Shown here: piece by piece, positions 37,058-45,723 of the stretch | How positions within the stretch are numbered: position 1 is the stretch's first letter | Layout: each line of letters opens with the position of its first letter | Origin: Verrucomicrobiota bacterium | GTDB taxonomy: Bacteria > Verrucomicrobiota > Verrucomicrobiia > Limisphaerales > JAEYXS01 | Direction: 5' to 3' | NCBI GenBank assembly: GCA_023431185.1 | Contig: JAEYXS010000090.1 | Location: forward strand, 3,803 to 67,802 | Length of the DNA: 64,000 nucleotides | Position numbers and translations under genes: made by a program | The notes under the pieces: generated by a model | Databases searched by the model: none | Seen by the model: the letters and a program-made list of their open reading frames with translations, nothing else | Told to the model about the DNA's origin: nothing

Positions 37058-37744
37058 ATGCACCATACACATGCCCCCGGTTCGCATTTGCAGGAAGACC
37101 CCTGGCGCGTCTTCCGCATCATGGCGGAATTCGTCGATTCCTTTGATACCATGTCCAAGGTCGGCCCGTCCGTGACCGTCTTCGGCTCCGCCCGCACCAA
37201 GCCCAGTGATCTGTATTACAAGGCTTCAGTGACGCTCGCCAAGGAACTCGCCAAGCATCACATCGCTGTCATCACCGGCGGTGGTCCGGGCATCATGGAA
37301 GCCGCGAACAAAGGCGCCGCTCAGGCCAAGGGAAAATCCGTGGGCCTGAATATCAAGCTGCCGCACGAGCAGACGGGCAACCCCTACTCGAACATTCCCA
37401 TCGATTTCCATTACTTCTTCGCCCGCAAGGTCTGCTTCGTGAAGTACAGCATGGGCTTCGTCTACATGCCCGGCGGGTTTGGCACGTTGGATGAATTCTT
37501 CGAAGTGGCCACGCTGGTGCAGACGCAGAAGATTTCCCGCTTCCCGCTCATCCTCTTCGGCACGGATTACTGGAGCGGTCTCATCAAGTGGATGAAGACC
37601 ACGCTGGAAGGCAAGAAGCTCATCAGCCCCGGTGACATCGACTTGATGAACGTCACCGATGATGTGGATGAAGCCGTGGCCATCATCCTGGATTACCGCC
37701 GCCGCATCGGTCCACCGGAAGACGTTCCGCCTGCCTTCAGATAG
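37058..37744 (+). CDS. LOG-family (TIGR00730) nucleotide phosphoribohydrolase-like protein
   Basis: This 228-aa Rossmann-fold protein carries the family motif PGGFGTLDEFFE and GGGPGIMEAANKGA near the nucleotide-binding site. LOG proteins cleave nucleoside monophosphates to base and ribose 5-phosphate; in plants and some bacteria this activates cytokinins. In a non-plant-associated bacterium it is more likely a nucleotide-salvage or pyrimidine/purine nucleosidase (PpnN-like). Its 3' end is 8 nt from the M16 peptidase ATG, so the two may be cotranscribed. Confidence 0.9.
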   Translation: MHHTHAPGSHLQEDPWRVFRIMAEFVDSFDTMSKVGPSVTVFGSARTKPSDLYYKASVTLAKELAKHHIAVITGGGPGIMEAANKGAAQAKGKSVGLNIKLPHEQTGNPYSNIPIDFHYFFARKVCFVKYSMGFVYMPGGFGTLDEFFEVATLVQTQKISRFPLILFGTDYWSGLIKWMKTTLEGKKLISPGDIDLMNVTDDVDEAVAIILDYRRRIGPPEDVPPAFR

Positions 37745-37752
37745 ATAATCTC

Positions 37753-39015
37753 ATGTACGAGCTTACCAGGCTGGAGAACGGCTTCACCGTCGCGACTGCC
37801 ACCATGCCCCACATGTCCGGCGTGAGCGCCGGGCTTTGGGTGGGTGTGGGCGGACGCTACGAGAACACCGCGCTAAACGGCGTGTGCCACTTCATCGAGC
37901 ACATGCTCTTCAAGGGCACGGAACGCCGGAATGCCAAGCAGATCTCGCAAGCGGTGGAAGGCGTGGGCGGCTACCTGAACGCCTTCACCAGCGAGGAGCA
38001 GACGTGCTTCTATGCCCGCGCACCGCATGACAAGCTCAATAACCTGCTCGACGTGCTCTTCGACATGGTGCTGCATTCGCGCTTCGACACAGTGGAACTC
38101 GACAAGGAGCGCAGTGTCATCAAGGAAGAGGTCGCCATGTATCTCGACCAGCCCGCCTCCCACGTGATGGAGTTGCTGAATGAGACGCTCTGGCCCGGGC
38201 ATCCCTTGGGCCGCCCGCTCACCGGCACACTCGAAACGCTCGATGGCTTGCGTCGCGATGAACTCGTCGCCTACCTGCAATCCCACTACGTCGCCGCCAG
38301 CTCGCTGCTGACCGTCGCCGGAAAAGTGAAGCATCGTGAAGTGGTGGCCCTGGCCAGGAAGTTGACCAAGCCGTTTGCCCAAGGCAAACGGCCGACCTTC
38401 CTGCCCGTGGCTCCCGAGCAGACCGAACCACGCGTACGACTCTTTACCAAGGATATCGAACAGACGCATCTCGCCTTGGGCTTGCGTACCTGTTCCCGGC
38501 ATGACGAACGACGCTTCGCTCTGCGACTGCTGAACGTGATGCTTGGCGAGAACATGAGTTCCCGCCTGTTCCAGGTCGTGCGGGAGGAACACGGTCTCGC
38601 CTACTCCATCCAGAGCGGGCAGAACTCGTTTGATGACACGGGCGCCCTGATCGTCACTGCTGGCGTAGATACCGCCAAAGCCAAGCCCGCCCTGAAACTC
38701 ATCGCACAGGAGTTGAAACGCTGCCGCGAGAAACTGCCCAGCGCCACGGAGATGCGCGAAGCCCGCGATTATCTCCTCGGCCAGATGGATCTCAGCCTCG
38801 AGAGCACGGAGAACCAGATGATGTGGCTGGGCGAACAACTGCTCGGCTATGGCCGCATCCAGAAGCCGGAAGACATCAAACGCCGCCTCGCCGAAGTGAA
38901 GCCCTCGGACATCCGCGCCGTCGCCCGTGAATTCTTCACCCCTGCCCGCATGAGCCTGGCCTTGGTCAGCCCGTTGAAAAGTGATCGCGGTTTGAAGGAA
39001 CTGCTGAGCAGTTGA
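37753..39015 (+). CDS. M16-family zinc peptidase (processing-peptidase-like)
   Basis: This 420-aa protein has the inverted zinc motif HFIEH (46-50) followed by KGTERR, and the second glutamate in KERSVIKEEVAMYLD about 75 residues on. The C-terminal half is the inactive M16 repeat (SRLFQVVREEHGLAYSIQSG). There is no signal peptide. Bacterial single-subunit homologues are cytosolic or membrane-associated and degrade short peptides. It lies 8 nt after the LOG-family gene and 21 nt before the ADP-ribosylglycohydrolase. Confidence 0.93.
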   Translation: MYELTRLENGFTVATATMPHMSGVSAGLWVGVGGRYENTALNGVCHFIEHMLFKGTERRNAKQISQAVEGVGGYLNAFTSEEQTCFYARAPHDKLNNLLDVLFDMVLHSRFDTVELDKERSVIKEEVAMYLDQPASHVMELLNETLWPGHPLGRPLTGTLETLDGLRRDELVAYLQSHYVAASSLLTVAGKVKHREVVALARKLTKPFAQGKRPTFLPVAPEQTEPRVRLFTKDIEQTHLALGLRTCSRHDERRFALRLLNVMLGENMSSRLFQVVREEHGLAYSIQSGQNSFDDTGALIVTAGVDTAKAKPALKLIAQELKRCREKLPSATEMREARDYLLGQMDLSLESTENQMMWLGEQLLGYGRIQKPEDIKRRLAEVKPSDIRAVAREFFTPARMSLALVSPLKSDRGLKELLSS

Positions 39016-39036
39016 TCTGACTGCGGTTGTTTCGCC

Positions 39037-40056
39037 ATGAAACCCTCGCTTGAAAGCCGTTACACAGGGTGTCTTGCGGGAGCGATGTTGGGCGATATCG
39101 CCGGGGCGGTAGTGGAAGCAGAATCCGCCGGTTACATACATAAGACTTTCTCCAGCGTGGATTCCATTCTCGCATTGGATTCCGTGCCTGAACCTTTTGG
39201 GGGCCGCTGGCAAGTCGGCCGCTATACCGATGATACCGCCATGCTACTTGCCGTCACCGGGTGGCTGATCGATCATGAGGATCATACCGAGGAGAGATTA
39301 CTGAACCATCTGTCCCAGCATTACGACCCAGCCCGGCGATTCGGCCCCGGCACAGCCCGCATCATCGAAACATTTCGTACCCAGCCCGCAGTCTGGAAAA
39401 GCCTGGCCAATGCTTTCTTTGAAGGTGGCTCTTATGGAAACGGCTCAGCCACGCGGGTGGCACCAGTGGGGCTCTATTATCATCATAACCTGCCGAAACT
39501 GCGTTCTCTGGCAGTGCGTTCATCGAATCCCACCCATTCCCATCCCTTGGCACGACAAGGCTGCGTACTGCAAGCGATCGCCGTGGCCTTGGCCATCCGA
39601 TTGGCAGACCGCTTCTCGACGACTGTCTATCTGGAGCTTTTGCAACGTGAGCTGGAGGCTCATGGAAAATCAGGAGAGGACATCACCTTGTTTCAGGATA
39701 AACTAAAAGTGATGATGCAGGGGTTGCGCCGTTCAGCCAAACCCGCCGAACTGGTGAATGAATTGGGCAATGGCATCAAAGTCCACGAATCCGTACCCAT
39801 GGCCATCTACTGTTTTCTCAATTCTCTCCAAAATTTCGACGAGGCGATCACCAACGCCATCTTCTTGGGCGGAGATACGGACACGATCGCCTGCATGACT
39901 GGAGCCATCTCCGGCGCATTTCTCGGGTTCGACCATTTACCTGGCAACTGGCTTGAGCAGATACGAGAGGAGGAGTTCCGGCTGGAACGCGTCAAATTGC
40001 GTGCTGAACGCCTGTTCGCAGCCAGCATGGCTGAACGTGACCGGCAGGTTCCCTAA
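39037..40056 (+). CDS. ADP-ribosylglycohydrolase (DraG/ARH) family protein
   Basis: This 339-aa protein has the two di-metal site segments of the family: GRYTDDTAM (61-69) and GGDTDTIACMTGAISGA (about 277-293), with GCLAGAMLGD at the N-terminus. Members hydrolyse ADP-ribose from proteins (arginine or serine) or from other substrates. No nitrogenase or DraT gene accompanies it, so a role in nitrogenase control is unlikely. General ADP-ribose removal or nucleoside chemistry is possible. The length and intact metal residues suggest activity. Confidence 0.9.
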   Translation: MKPSLESRYTGCLAGAMLGDIAGAVVEAESAGYIHKTFSSVDSILALDSVPEPFGGRWQVGRYTDDTAMLLAVTGWLIDHEDHTEERLLNHLSQHYDPARRFGPGTARIIETFRTQPAVWKSLANAFFEGGSYGNGSATRVAPVGLYYHHNLPKLRSLAVRSSNPTHSHPLARQGCVLQAIAVALAIRLADRFSTTVYLELLQRELEAHGKSGEDITLFQDKLKVMMQGLRRSAKPAELVNELGNGIKVHESVPMAIYCFLNSLQNFDEAITNAIFLGGDTDTIACMTGAISGAFLGFDHLPGNWLEQIREEEFRLERVKLRAERLFAASMAERDRQVP

Positions 40057-40109
40057 TTTGGGGTTTGACGCTGGGCGACAACGAACTTTGACTTTGCCTG
40101 ACAAACGAT

Positions 40110-41555
40110 ATGCGCCCGCTCATCACCGAAATCTCGACCCAGCATACGCCCAGCTCCCTGGCTGCGTCGTTGCGGACTGAGCCCGGTGGGGTGCTGCTCC
40201 GGAGCGGGATGGCGGACTCGCCCCAGTCGCGTTACTCCTTCGTCACCGCCCGCCCTTTCCTGACCTTTCGTTCATTCGGTTCCCGCTGCGAACTGCACTC
40301 GGTGAACGGCTTGCAGGAGGTCTTCGGCAATCCTTGGCATGCGCTGGACTCGCTCATGTCCCGCTACGAGTTACTGGATGAACTCGACCTGCCCTTCCCC
40401 GTCGGCGGCTGTTTTGGTTATTGGGGATATGACCTGAAGAATTTCGTAGAGCCCAAGCTCACGCGCAATGCCGTGAACGATCTGGAACTGCCCGATTGCC
40501 ATGTGGGCTTCTACGATAGCCTCGCCGTCTTCGATCATCGGCTCGGCAAAACCTGGCTCATCGTCACCGGGCTAAACGTCGATGGCTCGCGCAGTGAAGA
40601 ATCCGCGAATCGGTCCGCGCTTTGGTGGCAGGAAAAACTGGCGACAAATCCTGAAGAACAATCCCATCTGGAATCAGGCGTCCAGCAGCCGTCATCCGCT
40701 GTCACCTCAACTTTCACCCGTGCCCAATTCATCGCCGGGGTGGAACGCGCTCAGCGCTACATCTGGAGCGGGGACATCTATCAGGTGAATCTTGCCCAGC
40801 GGCTCAGCGCTCCGTTGACGACCTCGCCGTGGAATTTCTTTGAACGGCTGGCCGAGGTTTCCCCGGCACCCTTTGCCGCGTATCTGGACTGTGGTGATTT
40901 CTCGCTGGCCTCGTCCTCGCCGGAATTGTTCCTGCGCCTGAGCGGCTCGCACATCCTCACGCGGCCCATCAAAGGCACTCGCCCGCGCGCGCATGATCCG
41001 GTGCGCGATGCGCAGCTCACGTATGAACTCCAGACGAGTCCGAAAGAAATGGCCGAGCTGGTGATGATCACCGATCTCTTGCGCAACGACCTCGGCCGCG
41101 TCTGCGAATACGGTTCCGTGCAAGTGCCGGAACTCGTGCGCTTGGAACGCTACGCCCAGGTGCAGCACCTCGTCTCCACGGTGGAGGGCCGACTGCGATC
41201 CGATGTCACGCACTTCGCCGCATTCGCTTCGTGCTTCCCCGGCGGCAGCATCACCGGCGCACCGAAGATCCGTGCGATGGAGATCATCGATGAACTGGAG
41301 AATGTCGCCCGTGGGCCATACACCGGCTGCATCGGCTACCTCGGATTCAATCGCGAAAGCCAGCTCAACATCACCATCCGTACGGCGGTGTGCCAGGGTG
41401 AGCAGGTCCATTTTCATGTCGGTGCGGGCATCGTCGCGGATTCCGTACCGGCAGCGGAATATGATGAAACCCTCGCTAAGGCGCGGGGCTTCCTCGCCGC
41501 ACTGCAACTGCAACCGCAACCAGAATACCGGCCCGCTGACACCACCGCATCATGA
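40110..41555 (+). CDS. pabB: aminodeoxychorismate synthase component I
   Basis: This 481-aa chorismate-binding enzyme converts chorismate and ammonia to 4-amino-4-deoxychorismate for folate. The motif PIKGTRPRAHDP has the lysine typical of PabB, where anthranilate synthase has alanine (PIAGT). ELVMITDLLRNDLGRVC and FPGGSITGAPKIRAMEII are the magnesium- and chorismate-binding blocks. It overlaps the following pabC-like gene by 4 nt. The glutamine amidotransferase partner (pabA) is not in the window. The ATG at 40110 follows a 53-nt gap. Confidence 0.93.
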   Translation: MRPLITEISTQHTPSSLAASLRTEPGGVLLRSGMADSPQSRYSFVTARPFLTFRSFGSRCELHSVNGLQEVFGNPWHALDSLMSRYELLDELDLPFPVGGCFGYWGYDLKNFVEPKLTRNAVNDLELPDCHVGFYDSLAVFDHRLGKTWLIVTGLNVDGSRSEESANRSALWWQEKLATNPEEQSHLESGVQQPSSAVTSTFTRAQFIAGVERAQRYIWSGDIYQVNLAQRLSAPLTTSPWNFFERLAEVSPAPFAAYLDCGDFSLASSSPELFLRLSGSHILTRPIKGTRPRAHDPVRDAQLTYELQTSPKEMAELVMITDLLRNDLGRVCEYGSVQVPELVRLERYAQVQHLVSTVEGRLRSDVTHFAAFASCFPGGSITGAPKIRAMEIIDELENVARGPYTGCIGYLGFNRESQLNITIRTAVCQGEQVHFHVGAGIVADSVPAAEYDETLAKARGFLAALQLQPQPEYRPADTTAS

Positions 41556-42406
41556 TGGTTTTTCTCAATGGCGAGTTTGTCCCGGAGGCCGAAGCGAAGG
41601 TCTCGGTGTTCGACCGCAGTTTTCTTTACGGTGACGCGCTGTTCGAGACAATGCGCGTGCACAATGGCAAACCGTTCCGCTGGAAACAGCATTGGAAACG
41701 CCTCGAACAAGGGGCCGATACGCTGAAAATCGAGATTCCGTATGCTTCGCGTGAACTGCTGGCGCGGGCGGAGGAACTGATCCGGCGCAATGAGATGCCG
41801 GAAGGCGTGTTGCGACTGCACCTCTCACGTGGCGTAGGCACACGCGGCTATTCCCCACTCGGTGCGGATAACCCGGTGCTGGTGCTGACGACGCATCGCG
41901 CGGCGAGTGTGGATCTGCTGCAACCGCCGCGCTGGACGTTGGCTACGGCCACGTTGCGTCTGCCCATGGGTAATGCGCTCTCGCAGCCCAAGCATGCCAA
42001 CCGCCTGTTGCACGTGCTCGCCAAAGCGGAGGCGCAAGCAAAGGGTGCGGAAGATGCTTTGCTGCTCAACACGGAGGGTGATGTCGTGGAAGCGGCGAGC
42101 GCGAACCTGTTTTACATCCAGCATGAGGTAATCTGCACACCGCCGCTGGCCGGTGGGGCACTGGCCGGGGTGACGCGGGGACTAATTTTTGAACTTTGCA
42201 AGAAGCTGGGTTTTGAGTGTCAGGAAAAAGCCATCACTCCGGAGAAATTACTAAAGGCCAAAGGGGTGTTTTTGACTTTGAGCACGTTGGGGATAGTGGA
42301 GGTCACGCGTATCGATGGCGCTCTGATCAGCAGCTCGCCACTCGTCACGGATCTGCAGGGAGAGTATTGGGAGGTTTTGCAGACGGAGACGGCGAGGGCG
42401 ATTTAG
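41552..42406 (+). CDS. pabC: class IV PLP aminotransferase, probable aminodeoxychorismate lyase
   Basis: This 284-aa class IV (fold IV) PLP protein starts with FLNGEFVPEAEAKVSVFDRSFLYGDALFET, the usual N-terminal signature. The cofactor lysine is in SQPKHANRLL, and EAASANLFYI is the phosphate-binding block. Overlap with pabB (ATGA) makes 4-aminobenzoate formation from aminodeoxychorismate the likely reaction. A branched-chain or D-amino-acid aminotransferase has the same fold and cannot be excluded. The last 62 nt overlap the convergent small membrane-protein gene. Confidence 0.85.
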   Translation: MMVFLNGEFVPEAEAKVSVFDRSFLYGDALFETMRVHNGKPFRWKQHWKRLEQGADTLKIEIPYASRELLARAEELIRRNEMPEGVLRLHLSRGVGTRGYSPLGADNPVLVLTTHRAASVDLLQPPRWTLATATLRLPMGNALSQPKHANRLLHVLAKAEAQAKGAEDALLLNTEGDVVEAASANLFYIQHEVICTPPLAGGALAGVTRGLIFELCKKLGFECQEKAITPEKLLKAKGVFLTLSTLGIVEVTRIDGALISSSPLVTDLQGEYWEVLQTETARAI

Positions 42407-42740
42407 GTGTATTCCCGCAGTTCCCAGCCTGTAAGCGGTCGTGATATTCAAGCAAGAGCCTGAGGCCTCTTGGTTTTATGAACCAGATCAGGGCGAATCC
42501 GATATATAAACCAGCCTTCACAAGTCCGATCCCAGCGAAAACCCCCACCACGAAGCCGATAGGAAACCCCTCCCCAGTGGCATCCGGGGTCAGCTTGAAT
42601 ATCAACTTAAGAAGGATCGCCAAGAGTACGGCGAAGATGATCGCCATCAGCAAATGAACAATACCTATCCATTTGCGTGTGCTCATCCCTTTACGCACGG
42701 ACTCCACGTATTCATCATCTGTCTGGCGTTTCCAAAACAT
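42345..42740 (-). CDS. small membrane protein A of a tandem pair (MFWK...YHDRL)
   Basis: This 131-aa protein has two to three hydrophobic helices (about 25-48 and 62-90). It shares the N-terminal pattern MFWKrqxDxxYvxSVRk and the C-terminal LLxxYHDRL with the gene at 42936-43304. Its proline/serine-rich tail (SPSPSPSAKPP) overlaps the end of pabC. Both the coding region and about 160 bp of upstream sequence match the other copy, so they arose by tandem duplication. No function is recognised. A promoter and a short Shine-Dalgarno sequence (CCCGGAG) precede it. Confidence 0.7.
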   Translation of the reverse strand: MFWKRQTDDEYVESVRKGMSTRKWIGIVHLLMAIIFAVLLAILLKLIFKLTPDATGEGFPIGFVVGVFAGIGLVKAGLYIGFALIWFIKPRGLRLLLEYHDRLQAGNCGNTPKSPSPSPSAKPPNTLPADP

Positions 42741-42768
42741 GGCTGGCTCCGGGTTGGATATTGCCGCG

Positions 42769-42797
42769 AGGATAGCAAGGAAAGCTCGCTGTTACAA
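42769..42797 (-). promoter_or_regulatory. sigma-70 promoter of small membrane gene A
   Basis: On the minus strand TTGTAA (42797-42792), a 17-nt spacer and TATCCT (42774-42769) precede the ATG at 42740. The same arrangement with the same spacer stands before copy B, so the promoter has been kept through the duplication. Confidence 0.65.
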
Positions 42798-42935
42798 AGC
42801 GGATCTGAATTACAAATCCGACGATAGTTTGGAGATTGTTTTCCGGGTGACGCAGTCGCACTTCATGCCTGCTTTGCTTATGGCAATTGCTGCGGGTTAG
42901 AGGCCGCGCTCCCACACTCGCAGGCAAACCAATAA

Positions 42936-43304
42936 CTAGTTTTGATGTTTGCTGGGACCATGGCCTCCACCATCAATCAAACCTGCTTTATTCAAGCGAT
43001 CATGGTAAGCAACCAGCAATATCCACGGCCGCATGGTCACAGAACCTAGCAACATAAAAAGCACGAATGCGCAGGCAAACCAAAACACCGTGGTCAACGC
43101 TCCAAGCATAAAAGCAAGTGATGCGGCCTCGTCTCCAGCCAACTCAAACGTGGTAGAGATACGTTCGAGCATCAGATGCCACAGGACCAAAATCACCACC
43201 CACGCAACCAAGATGACGGCATATAAAACCGCAAACCGTTTAGACCAGCGAACCCAACGGCGAACTGAGTTGATGTAATCTGTATCAGATTTTTTCCAAA
43301 ACAT
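42936..43304 (-). CDS. small membrane protein B of a tandem pair (MFWK...YHDRL)
   Basis: This 122-aa paralogue of the gene at 42345-42740 starts MFWKKSDTDYINSVRR, has two or three hydrophobic helices (about 27-48, 66-100) and ends with LLVAYHDRLNKAG and a short glycine/histidine tail. A good Shine-Dalgarno (CCCGGAGG) lies 5 nt before the ATG. The helices have diverged more than the two end motifs, so the N-terminal motif and YHDRL are probably what is functionally constrained. I do not recognise a family. Confidence 0.72.
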   Translation of the reverse strand: MFWKKSDTDYINSVRRWVRWSKRFAVLYAVILVAWVVILVLWHLMLERISTTFELAGDEAASLAFMLGALTTVFWFACAFVLFMLLGSVTMRPWILLVAYHDRLNKAGLIDGGGHGPSKHQN

Positions 43305-43332
43305 GGTTACCTCCGGGTTGGGTATTGCTCCG

Positions 43333-43361
43333 ATGATAGCAGGGACACTTCACTGTTACAA
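43333..43361 (-). promoter_or_regulatory. sigma-70 promoter of small membrane gene B
   Basis: On the minus strand TTGTAA (43361-43356), a 17-nt spacer and TATCAT (43338-43333) lie 28 nt before the ATG at 43304. It is the duplicate of the promoter at 42769-42797. Confidence 0.68.
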
Positions 43362-43477
43362 AGCGGATTCGGATTACAATTCAAACAGGGGATTGGAGTC
43401 TGCTTTCCGAACAACGCAGTCGTACTTCACGCCACCTTTGCTTATGGCTATTGAAGCGGCTTAAAAGCCGCGCTCCA

Positions 43478-44521
43478 TCAAAGCTGCATCACCACGACCT
43501 TCAATGACTCCGGGGTTGGCTTGGCGGCCAGTTCCACGGCTTCGGCGGTTTGCGCCAGCGGGAAGCGGTGGGTGATGAGGGCGCGCACGTCGAGTTTGCG
43601 GGAGAAGACGAGCTTGGCCACTTCGGGTTGCAAGGTGACGTCGGAGGAGTAACTGCCGATGAGGTCTTTTTCATCCACGCAGACGGTGGAGAGGTCTATG
43701 TCCGTGAGCGCGCCGCGTTTGGTGTGGGCGAAGAGGAGGACTTGACCGGCGCCTCGCAGCAAGCTCATAGATTGTTTCAACACGGCATCCACGGGGGTGG
43801 CGATGACGGCGGCGTCCAGGCCGCGGCCTTTGGTGAGTTTGGTGACTTGCCCAGCGAGATCGGCGGCGTCACCGCGGATCGCGAGTTTTGCGCCCAGCTT
43901 CTTCGCGAGCTTTAAACGGGTATCGAGGAGGTCGGTGGCTATGACGTGGATACCGCGAAAGGCCAGCAGGCGCGTGAACATCAAACCAATAGGCCCCTGC
44001 CCTGCTACTAGAACAGCGTCGCCCTTCAGGAGATTAAGGCGCTTCACGCCTTTCAGCACCGTGTTCACCGGCTCCAGCATCGCGCCTTCTTCAAAAGTGT
44101 TCTTCGCCGGAATCTTTACCACGCCGGGGAGACAGAAGGACATCACGCGCACGTACTCGGCGTAGCCGCCACCAGCAGGTTCGAAGCCCGCGGTGATGCC
44201 GGTGCGTTTGTATTGCGGGCATTGGGCGAAGGCTTGGTGACGGCAGGCATGGCATTTCAGACAAGGGACATGATGGTGGAGAGCTACGCGATCACCGACT
44301 TTGAGGCCGCGCACTTGAGCACCAGTCTTCACGATGGTCCCGGCAGTTTCATGACCGAAGATGCGCGGAGGCGGCACGGTGCCGTAATGGATCTTTTTGA
44401 TGTCCGTGGGGCACACGCCGCAGACGGTGACTTTCACGAGGATCTCATTCGCGCCGATGCGCGGCACGGGCACTTCTTCCACACGCAGGTCTTTCACTCC
44501 GCGATATACCACGGCCTGCAT
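43478..44521 (-). CDS. zinc-dependent medium-chain alcohol dehydrogenase
   Basis: From the ATG at 44521 this is a 347-aa MDR protein; an in-frame GTG at 44587 would add 22 residues of low-complexity leader. CGVCPTD and GHETAGTI hold the catalytic zinc ligands, and a structural zinc site is formed by CLKCHACRHQAFAQC. AGQGPIGLMFTRLL is the NAD(P) Rossmann loop. The sequence resembles threonine/sorbitol/glucitol dehydrogenase-type members. The substrate is unclear, and neighbours do not help. Confidence 0.9.
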   Translation of the reverse strand: MQAVVYRGVKDLRVEEVPVPRIGANEILVKVTVCGVCPTDIKKIHYGTVPPPRIFGHETAGTIVKTGAQVRGLKVGDRVALHHHVPCLKCHACRHQAFAQCPQYKRTGITAGFEPAGGGYAEYVRVMSFCLPGVVKIPAKNTFEEGAMLEPVNTVLKGVKRLNLLKGDAVLVAGQGPIGLMFTRLLAFRGIHVIATDLLDTRLKLAKKLGAKLAIRGDAADLAGQVTKLTKGRGLDAAVIATPVDAVLKQSMSLLRGAGQVLLFAHTKRGALTDIDLSTVCVDEKDLIGSYSSDVTLQPEVAKLVFSRKLDVRALITHRFPLAQTAEAVELAAKPTPESLKVVVMQL

Positions 44522-44654
44522 GGTCTTCGGTAGTTTGTCGGTCACGGGATTGGGAATACTAGAAATCAGGGGAGGCGGGAAGCTCACAGATTAGGGCAAG
44601 CGCTCCTTGGAACCAGTCAGCGCCGACTAATCCCGCATGCGGGACGGCTATGAT

Positions 44655-45383
44655 TTAGTGGATGAACTCGCGAAACCATTTCTCAGGTTCAGCGCGGTAA
44701 ATGCGCTCTTCGCCATTCCACTGAAAGCGCACTTCACCAGCGTGCAAGGCTTGGCAGTGGAGGATGAGGCGTTGGCGTTGTTCGTCGGTGAGGCGGCTTT
44801 CTACCAGGGCGAGATAGAGGGTTTCATCGCCGCCATAGATTTTATCGCCCACGATGGGGTGGCCCATGTGCGCGAGGTGGATGCGGATCTGGTGTTTGCG
44901 ACCGGTCAGCAGCTCCACTTCGAGCAAGGAGAAGTCGCCCTCTGTGCGGGTGAAACGCTTCAATACTTTGTATGTTGTCTGGGAAGATGCGCCATCCGGT
45001 CGCACGCAATCTTTGATGGCTACGATACTGCTCTCATCTTTGCCCAAGGGGGCGTCGATGATGCCGCTATCCGCTGCCACATGGCCGCGGACGATGGTTT
45101 GGTAGATTTTGCGGACTTCGCGGCTTTCCCACTGGCGGCGGAGTTGCTTGGCGGCGGCATCGGTCTTGGCGACGAGCACCAGTCCACTGGTCTCGCGGTC
45201 GAGGCGGTTGATGAGGTGCGGGTTGATGCTTTCACCCAGATGGATACGCACCCGGCTGATGAGGCTGGAGTAGATGTCGCCTTTGGTGGGGTGGCAGACG
45301 AGGTCGGCAGGCTTGTTGATGACAAGGAATTCGTCGTCTTCGTGGATGACTTCAAAGAGGTGATCTGGGGGAGAGGCGGTCAT
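44655..45383 (-). CDS. RluA-family pseudouridine synthase without S4 domain
   Basis: This 242-aa protein has the catalytic block INRLDRETSGLVLVAK with the active aspartate, and later GRKHQIRIHLAHMGHPIVGDKIYG, the usual RluA C-terminal signature. It lacks the N-terminal S4 domain seen in RluC/RluD, in contrast to the RluD-like gene at 53271. It likely isomerises one uridine in rRNA or tRNA. The target position is unknown. Confidence 0.92.
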   Translation of the reverse strand: MTASPPDHLFEVIHEDDEFLVINKPADLVCHPTKGDIYSSLISRVRIHLGESINPHLINRLDRETSGLVLVAKTDAAAKQLRRQWESREVRKIYQTIVRGHVAADSGIIDAPLGKDESSIVAIKDCVRPDGASSQTTYKVLKRFTRTEGDFSLLEVELLTGRKHQIRIHLAHMGHPIVGDKIYGGDETLYLALVESRLTDEQRQRLILHCQALHAGEVRFQWNGEERIYRAEPEKWFREFIH

Positions 45384-45723
45384 ATCGCTGCCTCCGCGCC
45401 CGCGAGCGTAAGCTGTTCAAAGGAAAGGGTATCGGTTGAGCACGGCCGAGGGTTCTTACGTCTCGAAATTGAAAGGCGGCTGGATCTGTTTATGGATATC
45501 ACATTCCCCCTCACCCCGGCCCTCTCCCTTGGGGAGAGGGAGTAACCAATTGCCGACGTGATGCCAGTATGGCCGTCTGTTGCTCTACGCCTATAGTTGT
45601 GGCTTAAGCACCAAGAGAGAGGAGGAGGCTTGGCACTCATAATACGCCGCCAACCCTTTATGTTCCAAAGGGATTGGCACGGGTCGAAAAGGTTTTGCGG
45701 ACGGCGGCTTGTCACAAGGGCGG
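45384..45723. other. 340-bp gene-poor interval holding a palindromic repeat
   Basis: This lies between divergent RluA and DUF6580 genes. The only clear structure is the palindromic repeat at 45504-45546. A reverse-strand open frame crosses the interval, but its translation includes the SPRERAGVRG string generated by that repeat, so I do not count it as a gene. Confidence 0.5.
45504..45546. repeat. dispersed palindromic repeat, copy 1
   Basis: A pyrimidine-rich lead followed by CCCTCTCCC and GGGAGAGGG around a 3-nt loop. The related copy at 49354-49395 has the same layout. This element type, which reads as SPRERAGVRG when translated on the reverse strand, is found scattered in many bacterial genomes. 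Confidence 0.75.

Noticed and set aside
37873..39213. Minus-strand open frame of 446 codons
   Set aside because: It is antisense to the M16 peptidase gene, which has an intact zinc motif.
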